Below the pieces are notes generated by a model. The model was not told where the DNA came from, did not search any database, and saw only the letters and a program-made list of their open reading frames with translations. This document shows, one piece after another, positions 35,444 to 44,898 of a stretch of DNA of 64,000 nt (the first letter of the stretch is position 1; each line of letters opens with the position of its first letter). Origin of the DNA: Alphaproteobacteria bacterium (lineage in GTDB: Bacteria; Pseudomonadota; Alphaproteobacteria; Micavibrionales; UBA2020); assembly GCA_016794125.1 (NCBI GenBank), contig JAEUKT010000002.1, positions 1,031,396-1,095,395 on the forward strand, written 5' to 3'. Both the position numbers and the translations under genes were made by a program.

Positions 35444-36648
35444 AAAACTATCTTCTCTCCGGTATTGCCGCGCTCGCGCTCGGCGCAGTCGTTGTCGCCG
35501 CATGGCCGCAGGACGGCTACAGCATGGACGCGCCGCAGGGCCCGATGCCGGTCAGCGTCGCGGTCGTCATGCAAAAAGAAATCACCCGCTGGGCCGAATT
35601 TTCCGGCCGCCTGCGCGCGGTGGAGGATGTCGAAGTACGCCCCCGCGTGAGCGGCATCATCGACGAAGTGCATTTCAAGGAAGGCGACACCGTGAAAAAG
35701 GGCGATCCCCTGTTCACCATCGACATGCGTCCCTTCAAGGCGGCATTGGCGCAGGCCGAGGCCGAACTGGCTTCCGCACAGGCACGCGCGGCGCTTGCGG
35801 GCAGCACGGCGGAGCGCGCCGAGAAGCTGTTCAAGCAAAAGGCGCTGTCGCAGCGCGAATACGATGAACGCATGAACGGCAACAAGGAAGCGCAGGCGGC
35901 GATCAAGGCCGCCGAAGCCGCGCTAACGCTCGCGCAGCTGAACGTCGAATATGCCGAAGTGCGCGCGCCCATCACAGGCCGCGTCGGCCGCCCCGACATC
36001 ACTGTCGGCAACACGGTCGGCGCCGGCATGGTCGTGCTGACGACGATCCAGTCGGTCGATCCCGTTTATGCTGATTTCGACATTGACGAACAAACATATC
36101 TGCGCGCGATGAAATCGGTGCGCGAAGGCCGCGCAGCCGACATGCCCGTTTATATGGCGCTGGCCGATGAAACCGAATTCAAGCGCGAAGGCAAGATCCG
36201 GTCGTTCGACAACCAGTTGAGCGGCGATTCCGGCACGATGCGCGTGCGCGCCGAATTCGCGAACACCGACGGCGTCCTGACGCCCGGCCTGTTCGCTCGC
36301 ATCCGTCTTGGCACCGCCGATAAAACATCCGCGGTGCTGGTGAACGATTCTGCCGTCAACACCGACCAGGACCGCAAATACGTCTATGCTGTCGATGACA
36401 AGGGCATGGTCGGTTACCGCCCCGTGCAGATCGGCACGCTGGAAAACGGGCTGCGCGTGGTCGATAGCGGCCTTGCCGCCGGCGAAAAGATCGTCGTGAA
36501 CGGGTTGCAGCGCGTGCGCCCCGGCATGCCCGTCCAGCCCGTCATCGTCTCGATGGAAACACTGAAACCCGAAGGCGCGCCTGCGTCCGAAGGCCAGCCT
36601 GCTGCACAAGAACCCGCTAAAGAAGAAGCCCCCCAAGAAGGCAAATAA
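35440..36648 (+). CDS. RND efflux periplasmic adaptor subunit (MexE type)
   Basis: A 402-residue membrane fusion protein linking the inner-membrane pump to the outer-membrane channel. The N-terminal hydrophobic segment (MKNYLLSGIAALALGAVVVA) is an export signal without a lipobox. The domains follow in order: barrel-sandwich/lipoyl half (VEVRPRVSGIIDEVHFKEGD), alpha-hairpin (about 100-170, AEAELASAQARAALAGS), second lipoyl half (YAEVRAPITGRVGRPDI), beta barrel and membrane-proximal domain. The C-terminus is an Ala/Glu/Pro-rich tail. It resembles MexE/BpeE adaptors. It overlaps tetR by 4 bp and is 2 bp from the pump gene. Confidence 0.94.
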   Translation: MKNYLLSGIAALALGAVVVAAWPQDGYSMDAPQGPMPVSVAVVMQKEITRWAEFSGRLRAVEDVEVRPRVSGIIDEVHFKEGDTVKKGDPLFTIDMRPFKAALAQAEAELASAQARAALAGSTAERAEKLFKQKALSQREYDERMNGNKEAQAAIKAAEAALTLAQLNVEYAEVRAPITGRVGRPDITVGNTVGAGMVVLTTIQSVDPVYADFDIDEQTYLRAMKSVREGRAADMPVYMALADETEFKREGKIRSFDNQLSGDSGTMRVRAEFANTDGVLTPGLFARIRLGTADKTSAVLVNDSAVNTDQDRKYVYAVDDKGMVGYRPVQIGTLENGLRVVDSGLAAGEKIVVNGLQRVRPGMPVQPVIVSMETLKPEGAPASEGQPAAQEPAKEEAPQEGK

Positions 36649-36650
36649 AA

Positions 36651-39600
36651 ATGAACTTCGCCAAATTTTTCGTCGATCGCCCGATTTTCGCGGGCGTGTT
36701 GTCCCTGCTGGTTCTGCTGGGCGGTCTTGTGTCTATGCCTTTGCTGCCGATCTCGGAATATCCCGAAGTCGCGCCGCCGTCCATCGTCGTACGCGCCAGC
36801 TATCCCGGCGCAAACCCGAAAGTGATCGCCGAAACCGTGGCGACCCCGCTCGAGGAACAGGTCAACGGTGTCGAGGGGATGCTGTATATCAACTCGCAAT
36901 CCACCGCCGACGGCCAGATGGCGATGACCGTCACCTTCAAACTGGGCACCGACCCCGACAAGGCGCAGCAGCTGGTGCAGAACCGCGTCAGTCAGGCTTT
37001 GCCGCGCCTGCCCGATATCGTGCGCCAGATCGGCGTCAGCACAGTCAAAAGCTCCAACAACATCACGCTGGTCATTCACCTGACCTCGCCCGACGGACGC
37101 TATGACACTACGTATCTGCGCAATTTCGGCGCGCTCAACATCCGCGACCGCATGGCGCGGCTCAAAGGTGCCGGCGAAGTATTGATGTTTGGCGGCGGCG
37201 ATTATGCGATGCGCATCTGGCTCGACCCTACCAAAATCGCGGCGCTCGGCCTGACCGCGAACGACGTGGCCAATGCGGTGCGCGAGCAAAACGTGCAGGT
37301 CGCAGGCGGCGTCGTGGGCGGCCAGCCGCATGAAGGCACGGCGGCGTTCGAGCTGCTGGTGAACGCGCAGGGCCGCCTGCAAAGCGAGGACCAGTTCCGC
37401 GACATTATCCTGAAAACCTCCGCGACCGGCGGCATCACGCGCCTTGGCGACGTTGCGCGCGTCGAGCTTGGGCCGAACGCCTATGCGCTTCGTTCCCTGT
37501 TGAACAATAAACAGGCGGCGGCGATCGCCATTTTCCAGGCACCGGAATCGAACGCCATCCAGCTGTCGAACGATGCGCGGGCGGTGATGAAGGAATTGAA
37601 GGAAACCTTCCCCGAAGGCATCGATTATTCCATCGTCTATGACCCGACCCGTTTCGTGCAATCCTCCATCGACAGCGTGATCCACACGCTGCTCGAGGCC
37701 ATCGCGCTGGTCGTGCTTGTGGTCATCGTGTTCCTGCAGACATGGCGCGCGTCGATCATTCCGCTGCTTGCCGTGCCCGTATCGGTCATCGGCACATTCG
37801 CGGTCATGCACCTGTTCGGATTCTCCATCAACAACCTGACGCTATTCGGCCTTGTCCTGTCTATCGGTATCGTCGTCGATGACGCGATCGTCGTCGTCGA
37901 GAACGTGGAGCGTAACATCGAGGAAGGCCTTGCCCCTATTGACGCGGCGCACAAGGCGATGGACGAGGTGAGCGGGCCCATCATCGCCATCGCGCTGACG
38001 CTTTGCGCGGTGTTCGTGCCGCTCGCCTTCATCAGCGGGCTGACCGGGCAGTTCTATCGCCAGTTCGCGCTGACGATCGCCATCTCGACCGTTATTTCGG
38101 CCTTCAACTCGCTCACGCTCAGCCCGGCGCTGGCGGCAAAACTGCTGCACGCGCATGATGCCGAAGGCGACGCGTTCGAAAAATTCCTCAATAAAACGCT
38201 CGGCTGGTTCTTCAACGGCTTCAACCGTGTGTTCAAGGGTACGGCAAAGGGCTACAGCCGCGCGCTGCACCGCGTCACGCGCCTGAAGCCGCTGGTGCTG
38301 GTCGTCTATCTTGTCCTCGCTGGCGCTGCGGCCGGACTCGTCTATTGCATCCCCCATGGCTACATCCCGATGCAGGACAAGCAATACCTTGTATCCTTTG
38401 CGCAACTGCCGTCAGGCGCGTCGCTGGAGCGCACCGATGCGGTCATCCGCCGTATGGGCGAAATCGCGCTGGCGGAGCCGGGCGTGGAAAGCGCGGTTGC
38501 GTTCCCGGGGTTGTCGATTGCCGGCTTCTCCGCCAGCTCCAGCGCAGGCATTATCTTCATCACACTCGACCCGTTCGAGGAACGTAAAACGAAGGATCTC
38601 TATGGTCCAACGATTGCCGGAAAGCTGATGGGCAAGATGGCAGCAATTGAAGATGCGTTTGTTGCCGTCGTGCCGCCGCCGCCCGTTATGGGGCTTGGCA
38701 CCATCGGCGGCTTTAAGCTGCAGATCGAAGATCGCGCGGATCTGGGCTATGAAGCGCTGCAAAAGGCTGCGATGGATGTACAGATGGCGGCGTGGCAGAA
38801 CCCCGTTCTTTCCAGCGTTTTCTCCACCTTCCAGATCAACGTGCCGCAATTGTATGTCGATGTGGACCGCGAAAAGGCAAAACAGCTGGGCGTGTCGGTG
38901 ACCGATATTTTCAGCACGATGCAGATTTATCTCGGCTCTCTTTACATCAACGACTTCAACCGTTTTGGCCGCACCTATCAGGTGATCGCGCAGGCGGATG
39001 CGCCGTTCCGTGCGCAGGCGAACGATATCCTGCAGCTGAAAACCCGCAATGCGGCGGGCGAAATGGTGCCGCTGGGGTCGATGGTGACGGTCAAGCAAAG
39101 TTACGGGCCCGATGCCGCTACACGCTACAACCTTTATCGCACCGCCGACATCAACGGCGGCCCTGCGCCGGGCGTGCCGGCGGAGGTCGCGGAAAAGGCG
39201 ATGATCGACATCCTGAAGGCAAAACTGCCGGCGGGCATGGATTTCGAATGGACGGACCTTAAATACCAGCAGATTTTGGCTGGTAACACAGCGGTGTACA
39301 TCTTCCCGCTTTGCGTCTTCCTCGTCTTCCTCGTGCTGGCGGCGCAGTATGAAAGCCTGATCCTGCCGCTGGTCGTTATCATGATCGTGCCGATCGTGCT
39401 GCTCTGCGGCCTGTTCGGTGTCTTCGTGACGGGTGGCGATAACAACATCTTCACCCAGATCGGTCTTATCGTCCTTGTTGGCCTTGCCTGCAAGAACGCC
39501 ATCCTGATCGTTGAATTCGCGCGCGAGCTTGAATTCCAGGGGCAAGGCATCGTCGATGCCGCCATGAACGCCAGCCGCCTTCGTCTGCGTCCCATTCTGA

Positions 39601-39836
39601 TGACGTCATTCGCCTTCATCATGGGCGTGCTGCCGCTGGTCTATTCCAGCGGCGCGGGCGCAGAAATGCGCGCCGCGATCGGCATCACGGTGTTTTCGGG
39701 CATGCTTGGCGTTACGCTGCTCGGGATTTTCTTCACGCCCATCTTCTATGTCATCCTGCGCACGCTTGCGGGCGGCACGCTGACGGGCCATCATCATTCG
39801 GGCACAATTGCCTGCCCGGCAGAGGCTGGAAAATGA
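36651..39836 (+). CDS. RND multidrug efflux permease (MexF/AcrB family)
   Basis: A 1061-residue inner-membrane HAE-1 pump with twelve transmembrane helices and two large periplasmic loops. The N-terminus MNFAKFFVDRPIFAGVLSLL and the PISEYPEVAPP motif are classic. The proton-relay Asp pair is in LSIGIVVDDAIVVVENVERN (TM4), and the relay Lys is in LACKNAILIVEFARE (TM10). The first 250 residues resemble MexF/BpeF more than AcrB. Drug specificity cannot be told from sequence. It overlaps the outer-membrane gene by 4 bp. Confidence 0.96.
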   Translation: MNFAKFFVDRPIFAGVLSLLVLLGGLVSMPLLPISEYPEVAPPSIVVRASYPGANPKVIAETVATPLEEQVNGVEGMLYINSQSTADGQMAMTVTFKLGTDPDKAQQLVQNRVSQALPRLPDIVRQIGVSTVKSSNNITLVIHLTSPDGRYDTTYLRNFGALNIRDRMARLKGAGEVLMFGGGDYAMRIWLDPTKIAALGLTANDVANAVREQNVQVAGGVVGGQPHEGTAAFELLVNAQGRLQSEDQFRDIILKTSATGGITRLGDVARVELGPNAYALRSLLNNKQAAAIAIFQAPESNAIQLSNDARAVMKELKETFPEGIDYSIVYDPTRFVQSSIDSVIHTLLEAIALVVLVVIVFLQTWRASIIPLLAVPVSVIGTFAVMHLFGFSINNLTLFGLVLSIGIVVDDAIVVVENVERNIEEGLAPIDAAHKAMDEVSGPIIAIALTLCAVFVPLAFISGLTGQFYRQFALTIAISTVISAFNSLTLSPALAAKLLHAHDAEGDAFEKFLNKTLGWFFNGFNRVFKGTAKGYSRALHRVTRLKPLVLVVYLVLAGAAAGLVYCIPHGYIPMQDKQYLVSFAQLPSGASLERTDAVIRRMGEIALAEPGVESAVAFPGLSIAGFSASSSAGIIFITLDPFEERKTKDLYGPTIAGKLMGKMAAIEDAFVAVVPPPPVMGLGTIGGFKLQIEDRADLGYEALQKAAMDVQMAAWQNPVLSSVFSTFQINVPQLYVDVDREKAKQLGVSVTDIFSTMQIYLGSLYINDFNRFGRTYQVIAQADAPFRAQANDILQLKTRNAAGEMVPLGSMVTVKQSYGPDAATRYNLYRTADINGGPAPGVPAEVAEKAMIDILKAKLPAGMDFEWTDLKYQQILAGNTAVYIFPLCVFLVFLVLAAQYESLILPLVVIMIVPIVLLCGLFGVFVTGGDNNIFTQIGLIVLVGLACKNAILIVEFARELEFQGQGIVDAAMNASRLRLRPILMTSFAFIMGVLPLVYSSGAGAEMRAAIGITVFSGMLGVTLLGIFFTPIFYVILRTLAGGTLTGHHHSGTIACPAEAGK

Positions 39837-41341
39837 AAATAAAGCATCTCGTATCCCTGATTGCCATCACGGCTGCGCTGTCGGCGTGCAATATGGCGCC
39901 CGATTTTATCAAGCCGGAAGTCAGCAAGACCGAAGCCTTTAAGGAAGCGCCCACGGACAAGGAATTGTCGGCCAAGGAAATCGGCACATGGAAAGTGGCG
40001 GAGCCCTCGGCAGCGCTCCCCCGTGGCGAATGGTGGCGCGTGTTCGGCGACGAAAAACTGAACGCACTGGTCGAGCAGGCGGTCGCTGGCAATGAAAACG
40101 TCAAGGTCTATGCCGCGCGTGTGAAACAGGCGCGGGCGACGGCGAAGGTGTCGCGCTCCTACCTGTTCCCGACCATCGACAACACCAGCAGTTTTACGCG
40201 CCGCCAGCCGAACGCGGTGGGGCGCGGCCTTGCGCCCGGTTCCGCGCTGGCGATTGAAAACGACGCGCTGACCAGCTTCGGTCTGAATTACGAACTGGAT
40301 GTGTTCGGCTCCGTGCGCGGCGGCTGGCTTGCGTCCCGCCTGGATGCGAAAGCGGCGGCGGCGACGTACCAGAGCGTCAAGCTGGCGCTGCAGGCGGATG
40401 TGGCCGATCTTTATTTCTCCCTGCGGGCGACCGACCGCGATATCGATATCCTGAACCGCGGGCTGAACCTGCGGCAGCAGAACGCGCGCATCCTCGAGAA
40501 AAAATCCGATGCCGGCGACATCACCGAACTGGATGTCGCGTCATCCGTCGTCGATCTTGAAAACACGCGCGCACAGCTGCACGCGGCGGAACAGCAGCGG
40601 TCCGAGCTAGAACACGCGCTGGCGCTGGCGCTCGGCAAGGCGCCGATGGATTTCACGTTTGAAAAAGAAAACATCGTCACCAAAATCCCCGTGATTCCGG
40701 CTGGCCTGCCGTCATCGCTGCTGGAACGCCGCCCCGATGTCACCGCCGCGCAAAAGGCGCTGGAAGCGTCGAACGAGCGTATTGGCGTCGCGCGCGCCGC
40801 ATTCTTCCCGTCATTGTTCCTGACAGGCTCGGGCGGATTTGAATCCGATGTGCTGGGCAGCCTGTTTAACTGGTCGAGCCGCAGCTGGGCGATCGGCCCG
40901 CTCATGACCGTGCCGATCTTCGGCGGCGGCCGTGCGGTTGCCAATCTGGACCGCAGCAAGGCGCAGTACGAAGAAGCCGTGCATATCTATCGCGGTCAGG
41001 TGCTGGAATCCTTCCGCGACGTGGAGGACAGCCTTTCACGCCTGCGCATGCTGTCGCGTCAGGCGAATGCGCAATACCGCGCTGAACACGCATCCAAACG
41101 CGCGGCGCAGATCGCCAAGCTGCGCTATGACGAAGGCGACCTTGGCTATCTTGAAAGCATCACCGCCCGGCGCGAAGCATTGGAATCCGAACGCTCCGGT
41201 GTCGAAATCAAGCGCGCTCGCTTGTCTGCCACGGTACAGCTGATCCGCGCTCTGGGCGGTGGCTGGGACGCGCCGGCGGCGAAGCCGGAAACGCCCGCCG
41301 CGCCTGCAACGCCCGCCAAGGCGGAGAAAAAGAATGGCTGA
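39833..41341 (+). CDS. Outer-membrane efflux lipoprotein (OprN/NodT family)
   Basis: A 502-residue outer-membrane factor. Signal peptide with lipobox LSAC at residues 16-19 (lipidated Cys19). The two TolC-like repeats are present (EWWRVFGDEKLNALVEQAV for the first; SLLERRPDVTAAQKALEASN, IGVARAAFFPSLFLTGSGGF and IGPLMTVPIFGGGRAVANLD for the second). An Ala/Pro/Lys-rich tail ends the protein. It completes a MexEF-OprN-like tripartite pump and overlaps the next gene by 8 bp. Confidence 0.95.
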   Translation: MKIKHLVSLIAITAALSACNMAPDFIKPEVSKTEAFKEAPTDKELSAKEIGTWKVAEPSAALPRGEWWRVFGDEKLNALVEQAVAGNENVKVYAARVKQARATAKVSRSYLFPTIDNTSSFTRRQPNAVGRGLAPGSALAIENDALTSFGLNYELDVFGSVRGGWLASRLDAKAAAATYQSVKLALQADVADLYFSLRATDRDIDILNRGLNLRQQNARILEKKSDAGDITELDVASSVVDLENTRAQLHAAEQQRSELEHALALALGKAPMDFTFEKENIVTKIPVIPAGLPSSLLERRPDVTAAQKALEASNERIGVARAAFFPSLFLTGSGGFESDVLGSLFNWSSRSWAIGPLMTVPIFGGGRAVANLDRSKAQYEEAVHIYRGQVLESFRDVEDSLSRLRMLSRQANAQYRAEHASKRAAQIAKLRYDEGDLGYLESITARREALESERSGVEIKRARLSATVQLIRALGGGWDAPAAKPETPAAPATPAKAEKKNG

Positions 41342-41960
41342 TACCCGCAGCGACGCTGAAATACAGGCAAGCCTGCAAAAACCGGGCGCGGGCGTGCCGC
41401 TGCATCATAAGCTGCTGATGCGATATGCCGTGAAACCGATGGTGATCGGCACTTCGACATGGGAAAAAGACAGCGAAGGCTTCGGGCGCGTCGCCGGAAA
41501 AATCATCGCCGATTACGAATCATTAAGGGAGGAACAGCGCACAAAACGCGTGCTGGTGCCGCCTCAATTCGGGCTGGAGGACAGTTCGCGCTACTGGTCT
41601 GCCGCGATGCTGCTTGAACATATGCTAATCGTCACGCAGGGCATCGCGTCGCTGGTGGTGCCGCTATCCAAGGGTATTGTGCCGGATTACGAAGTTGAAA
41701 TGGCGCGGGTCAAACCCAAAGGCAACATGACCGCGCAGGAAGCGCTGACGAAATTTCGCGCCTATGCCGCGACCGCGATGGCAGAGCTGGACAAGGCTGT
41801 GGGGGACCGCAACAGCAAGGCCGCTTTGTTGCATCCGTGGTTCGGCCCCTTCACCGCGCGGCAATGGCATTGGCTGATGACCGCCCATGCGGTCGTGCAT
41901 CTTAACCAATTGCGCGCGATTTGCTGGCGATTGAATCCTCCAAAAACGCATTCGAAATAA
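41334..41960 (+). CDS. DinB-like/DUF1569 family protein
   Basis: A 208-residue protein with a four-helix-bundle DinB-superfamily pattern. SRYWSAAMLLEHMLIVTQGI (His on helix 2) and HPWFGPFTARQWHWLMTAHA followed by VVHLNQL carry the three His residues expected as metal ligands. GGAG lies before the ATG at 41334, inside the end of the outer-membrane gene. Relatives include thiol-dependent metal enzymes, but this member's function is unknown. As the last gene of the efflux operon it could modify a toxic compound or thiol adduct. Its 3' end overlaps the convergent FAD gene by 59 bp. Confidence 0.75.
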   Translation: MADTRSDAEIQASLQKPGAGVPLHHKLLMRYAVKPMVIGTSTWEKDSEGFGRVAGKIIADYESLREEQRTKRVLVPPQFGLEDSSRYWSAAMLLEHMLIVTQGIASLVVPLSKGIVPDYEVEMARVKPKGNMTAQEALTKFRAYAATAMAELDKAVGDRNSKAALLHPWFGPFTARQWHWLMTAHAVVHLNQLRAICWRLNPPKTHSK

Positions 41961-43251
41961 GCTTCGCCTGCATGCGCAGCTCCGGCACCGCCGTCGTTTC
42001 GAACAGCGCCCCGAACAGCGGCGCGCCCAGCGCGTACATTTCGCAGGGGCGGTCGCGGTAAACCAGCATGTTATCCGATGCGCGGATACCGTAATCATTT
42101 CCCGACGGCTTCGCCAGTCCTTTCGCCAGGATGTTTTTCAGCAGCGGGTTATGATCGGTCCTGTAATCCACGCCCGTGCAGCGGAAGGCCAGGTCAAAAC
42201 CCGCCGCCGTTTTTACGCCATTCTTTGTCGCCAGCTCCAGCATCACGCCGTCCGGCGTTTGCGCGGCAGATGCCACACGCGCTTTCACCATCTTCAACTG
42301 CCCGCTTTTTTGTGCGGCTTCGATGCGCGCCGCGATATGCGGGGCGTAGCGGTGGCGGTGGATGTTCCACAGGTTGAAATATTTCCGCACCAGCCGCTCG
42401 CGGTCGGTAGCGCTCAATGACCGCCAGATATCCTGTGTCAGCGGGCGCAGGCTGTCGATGACGTAGTGCCATTCGCGCGCGCCGGATTTTATTTCCCGCC
42501 GCAGCGCCTGCATGATGCTGGACAGGCGCTGTGAAATATACTGGTCGGGCGGCAGCGCAATACGGTTGGCCGCGTCATACTCCGCCAGATGCGCGCGGGG
42601 CAGGGCGGCATGGCCGGAATAGCAGGTGATCTCGCCCTGCCAACCGGTGTCGAGGATGCTGATGATGATATCCGCCGCCGTGAGACCGCTGCCGATCAGT
42701 GCGATTTTTTTCTGGGTGGGCGACAACGTCTTGAAATCGAATTTCCAGGGTTGGTCGATGACAGGTCCCGCATCGCCCTTGTGTAGCGCGTTGCCGATTG
42801 CCAGCACCACCACGCGCGCATCGATGCCGTCGCTGCCCGAGCGGATGGACAGGTATTCCGCATGATCCTCGATATCCTCCGCTTCGCCCTGAAACCAGTC
42901 GAGGCGGATGCCCTTGTCGCGCGCAGTCACCTGCGTCGCATCAAGGACGGATTGCAGGTATTGCGCATATAGTTTACGCGGCAGGTAATCGCCGGGCGTG
43001 GCGGTGATTCCTTGCGCCTCTACCCATTCGAAAAAATGCCGGTGATTGTCGGCGAAGAGCCCCATATTCGCGGCGGGCACGTTTAGCAGGTGTTCATCGC
43101 GCGGCGTGGCATAGGCGGGGCCGAATACGCCGCGCGCATCGCGCGAGACGACAGCAATCGCAATCGGTTTCGTGGCATCACGCACGATATTCGCGATGGT
43201 CGCAACGCCGGAAAATCCGCCGCCAACAACGGCGATGTCGTACCAGCCCAT
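41902..43251 (-). CDS. FAD/NAD(P)-binding oxidoreductase
   Basis: A 449-residue flavoprotein of the NAD_binding_9/Pyr_redox type (YdhS-like). The FAD-binding Rossmann motif is DIAVVGGGFSGVATIANIV at the N-terminus. GPAYATPRDEHLLNVPAANM is a family signature, and a second nucleotide site appears at KKIALIGSGLTAADIIISIL near residue 190. DLAFRCTGVDYRT is the third element. No membrane helix is present. It lies 2 bp after the DUF6356 gene. The role is unknown; neighbours (Rrf2, cysE) hint at redox or sulfur-stress control, which is inference. Confidence 0.85.
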   Translation of the reverse strand: MGWYDIAVVGGGFSGVATIANIVRDATKPIAIAVVSRDARGVFGPAYATPRDEHLLNVPAANMGLFADNHRHFFEWVEAQGITATPGDYLPRKLYAQYLQSVLDATQVTARDKGIRLDWFQGEAEDIEDHAEYLSIRSGSDGIDARVVVLAIGNALHKGDAGPVIDQPWKFDFKTLSPTQKKIALIGSGLTAADIIISILDTGWQGEITCYSGHAALPRAHLAEYDAANRIALPPDQYISQRLSSIMQALRREIKSGAREWHYVIDSLRPLTQDIWRSLSATDRERLVRKYFNLWNIHRHRYAPHIAARIEAAQKSGQLKMVKARVASAAQTPDGVMLELATKNGVKTAAGFDLAFRCTGVDYRTDHNPLLKNILAKGLAKPSGNDYGIRASDNMLVYRDRPCEMYALGAPLFGALFETTAVPELRMQAKLISNAFLEDSIASKSRAIG

Positions 43252-43253
43252 GG

Positions 43254-43505
43254 TCAGGCGGCTTTTTTATGCAGGGCGGCGACGTTGGTATCCGGGGCTT
43301 TGGCCGCGCGGGCGATGATGGTGGCGTTAAGGCGCTTGATATTCGCGCTGGCGGTCGTGGTGAAAAGGAAGGGCAGCAGGCCGTGGATGAAAATGGCAAA
43401 GCCGGAAAATAAAAGCGTCGCGGAAGTTTTAATCGTGAACCCCAAATGTTCGAAATACGTCTCGCCCGCCGCGTGACAATGATCGGTGAACAATTTGCGG
43501 ATCAT
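43254..43505 (-). CDS. DUF6356 family small membrane protein
   Basis: An 83-residue protein that fits the DUF6356 pattern: MIRKLFTDHCHAAGETYFEH at the N-terminus, a central hydrophobic helix pair (about 27-50, TSATLLFSGFAIFIHGLLPF) and the TASANIKRLN motif. His residues at the start of the helix region are conserved in this small alphaproteobacterial family. Probably an inner-membrane protein. It lies between the Rrf2 gene (11 bp) and the FAD oxidoreductase (2 bp), in the same operon. Confidence 0.75.
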   Translation of the reverse strand: MIRKLFTDHCHAAGETYFEHLGFTIKTSATLLFSGFAIFIHGLLPFLFTTTASANIKRLNATIIARAAKAPDTNVAALHKKAA

Positions 43506-43516
43506 GATAAATACTC

Positions 43517-43954
43517 CTACCAGAATAATTGCTGTTTTTTCTTGGGTGACATGTTGATCAGGTCCTCGAGCGACATGCCGTCCAGCACGTCGGCGATCTT
43601 GTTGCGCACCTCCGTCATCGCATGGCGGATGACGCAGATTTTTTCATCAACGCAGTCGTCGCATTTTTTATAGTAAAACGTGCTGGCGCAAGGGATGGGT
43701 GCCAGCATCCCGTCCATGGCCCGTACCACATGACCGATCATGATTTTTTCAGGTGCGCCTTTCAATTTATGCCCGCCATGCGCGCCGCGCTCCGATGTCA
43801 GCGCGTCGGCCTTGCGCAGGTCAGTCAAAATCGCCTCGAGGAATTTGGCCGGCACGCGCGCTTTTTGCGCAATCGCGCTTGAGGGCATTTTCGTGCCTTC
43901 GGCCGCCAGTACGACAAGCGCCTTCAGCGCATATTTGCATTTCATGGAGAGCAT
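43517..43954 (-). CDS. Rrf2 family transcriptional regulator
   Basis: A 145-residue winged-helix regulator. The N-terminal HTH starts KCKYALKALVVLAAEG, followed by AIAQKARVPAKFLEAILTDL (recognition helix) and the wing GAHGGHKLKG. Four cysteines at 89, 98, 101 and 107 form the cluster typical of Rrf2 sensors that bind a [2Fe-2S] or related cofactor (IscR, RsrR, NsrR relatives). The ATG has AGGA 8 nt before it, and an inverted repeat lies at the promoter. It is 68 bp downstream of cysE. CymR, the Bacillus cysteine regulator, belongs to the same family, so sulfur control is plausible. Confidence 0.92.
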   Translation of the reverse strand: MLSMKCKYALKALVVLAAEGTKMPSSAIAQKARVPAKFLEAILTDLRKADALTSERGAHGGHKLKGAPEKIMIGHVVRAMDGMLAPIPCASTFYYKKCDDCVDEKICVIRHAMTEVRNKIADVLDGMSLEDLINMSPKKKQQLFW

Positions 43955-43955
43955 G

Positions 43956-43973
43956 ATTCAATTCCTATTGAAT
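43956..43973 (-). promoter_or_regulatory. Inverted repeat at the Rrf2 gene start
   Basis: ATTCAAT (43956-43962) and ATTGAAT (43967-43973) form a perfect 7-bp inverted repeat with a 4-nt spacer, ending 2 bp before the Rrf2 start codon. The position overlaps the ribosome-binding site (AGGA). Autoregulation by the Rrf2 protein is a reasonable guess. Confidence 0.45.
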
Positions 43974-44022
43974 TTATATGAATTAATGACCGGCGGTGCA
44001 AGCGTAAAATTAACCGCTTGAA

Positions 44023-44778
44023 TTAGTTTATTATTTTCGCAGGGGTGCCGGCAACAGTTTTGCCAGCGGGCACATCGTGAACGACCACGCTGCCGGCCGC
44101 AACCTTCGCGCCCGCGCCGATTTCGATATTGCCGATGATCGTGCAATGCGCGCCCAGCGTTGCGCCTTCGCGCACTTTCGGGTGGCGGTCGCCGGGTTCC
44201 TGGCTGCGGCTGCCCAGCGTCACGCCGTGCCAGAACAGCACGTCGTTTTCGACAACGGCGGTTTCGCCGATCACGATGCCGGTCGCATGGTCCATCATCA
44301 CGCCGCTGCCGATGCGGGCGGCGGGGTGGATATCGACGCCGAAAACATCCGAAATGCGGTTTTGCAGGAAGAGCGCCAGATGCTGGCGGTCTGCGCCCCA
44401 CAGGTAATGCGCAAGGCGGTTGGATTGCAAGGCGTGGAAGCCTTTGTAAAACAGGAAGGGTGCAACCCAGTCGCGCGCGGCGGGGTCATGCCCCGTGATC
44501 GCGTTCAGGTCGCGGCTGACCGTCTGCTCAAGATCGGCAACCGCATCGGCGAAATCGGCGAAGAGCTGCAAGATCAGGCCCTCGGGCAGGTGCTTCGCCG
44601 CCAGTTTTTCCGACAGCAAACGCCCCAACGCCTCGGGCAGTGTTTTGGCGGGCAGAATGACGCACTGCAGCAACGGCGCGAGCGCCGCATCGGTCGATGC
44701 CAGCTTTTCGGCTTCCGCCTTCAGGCTTTTCCAGCAGCTGGCATGCGTTGCGGATGTGATGCTATGCAGGTTCGTCAT
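44023..44778 (-). CDS. cysE: Serine O-acetyltransferase
   Basis: Forms O-acetylserine from serine and acetyl-CoA, the carbon acceptor for cysteine synthesis. 251 residues from ATG 44778; an upstream TTG at 44796 would add 6 residues. The N-terminal helical region contains VSRDLNAITGHDPAARDWVA and then PFLFYKGFHALQSNRLAHYL. The left-handed beta-helix hexapeptide repeats are VDIHPAARIGSGVMMDHATG, IVIGETAVVENDVLFWHGVT and GATLGAHCTIIGNIEIGAGA, with active-site Asp/His. It ends with TPAKIIN. It is divergent from the CBS-type gene across a 120-bp gap, so a shared regulatory region is likely. Confidence 0.95.
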   Translation of the reverse strand: MTNLHSITSATHASCWKSLKAEAEKLASTDAALAPLLQCVILPAKTLPEALGRLLSEKLAAKHLPEGLILQLFADFADAVADLEQTVSRDLNAITGHDPAARDWVAPFLFYKGFHALQSNRLAHYLWGADRQHLALFLQNRISDVFGVDIHPAARIGSGVMMDHATGIVIGETAVVENDVLFWHGVTLGSRSQEPGDRHPKVREGATLGAHCTIIGNIEIGAGAKVAAGSVVVHDVPAGKTVAGTPAKIIN

Positions 44779-44898
44779 ACCGCCATTTTTACCCAATTAA
44801 ACCCGCGAAGTCACGCCATTATGTTGCCGTTGCCTTTAATGCGGAAAAAGAATAGCATCAGCCCGATTTCGCTGAACATTTTTGGACAGGTGACAACC

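Noticed and set aside
44077-44898. Upstream extension of the CBS-type gene through cysE
   Set aside because: The frame simply remains open antisense to cysE. The catalytic domain begins right after the ATG at 44899, which has its own SD.
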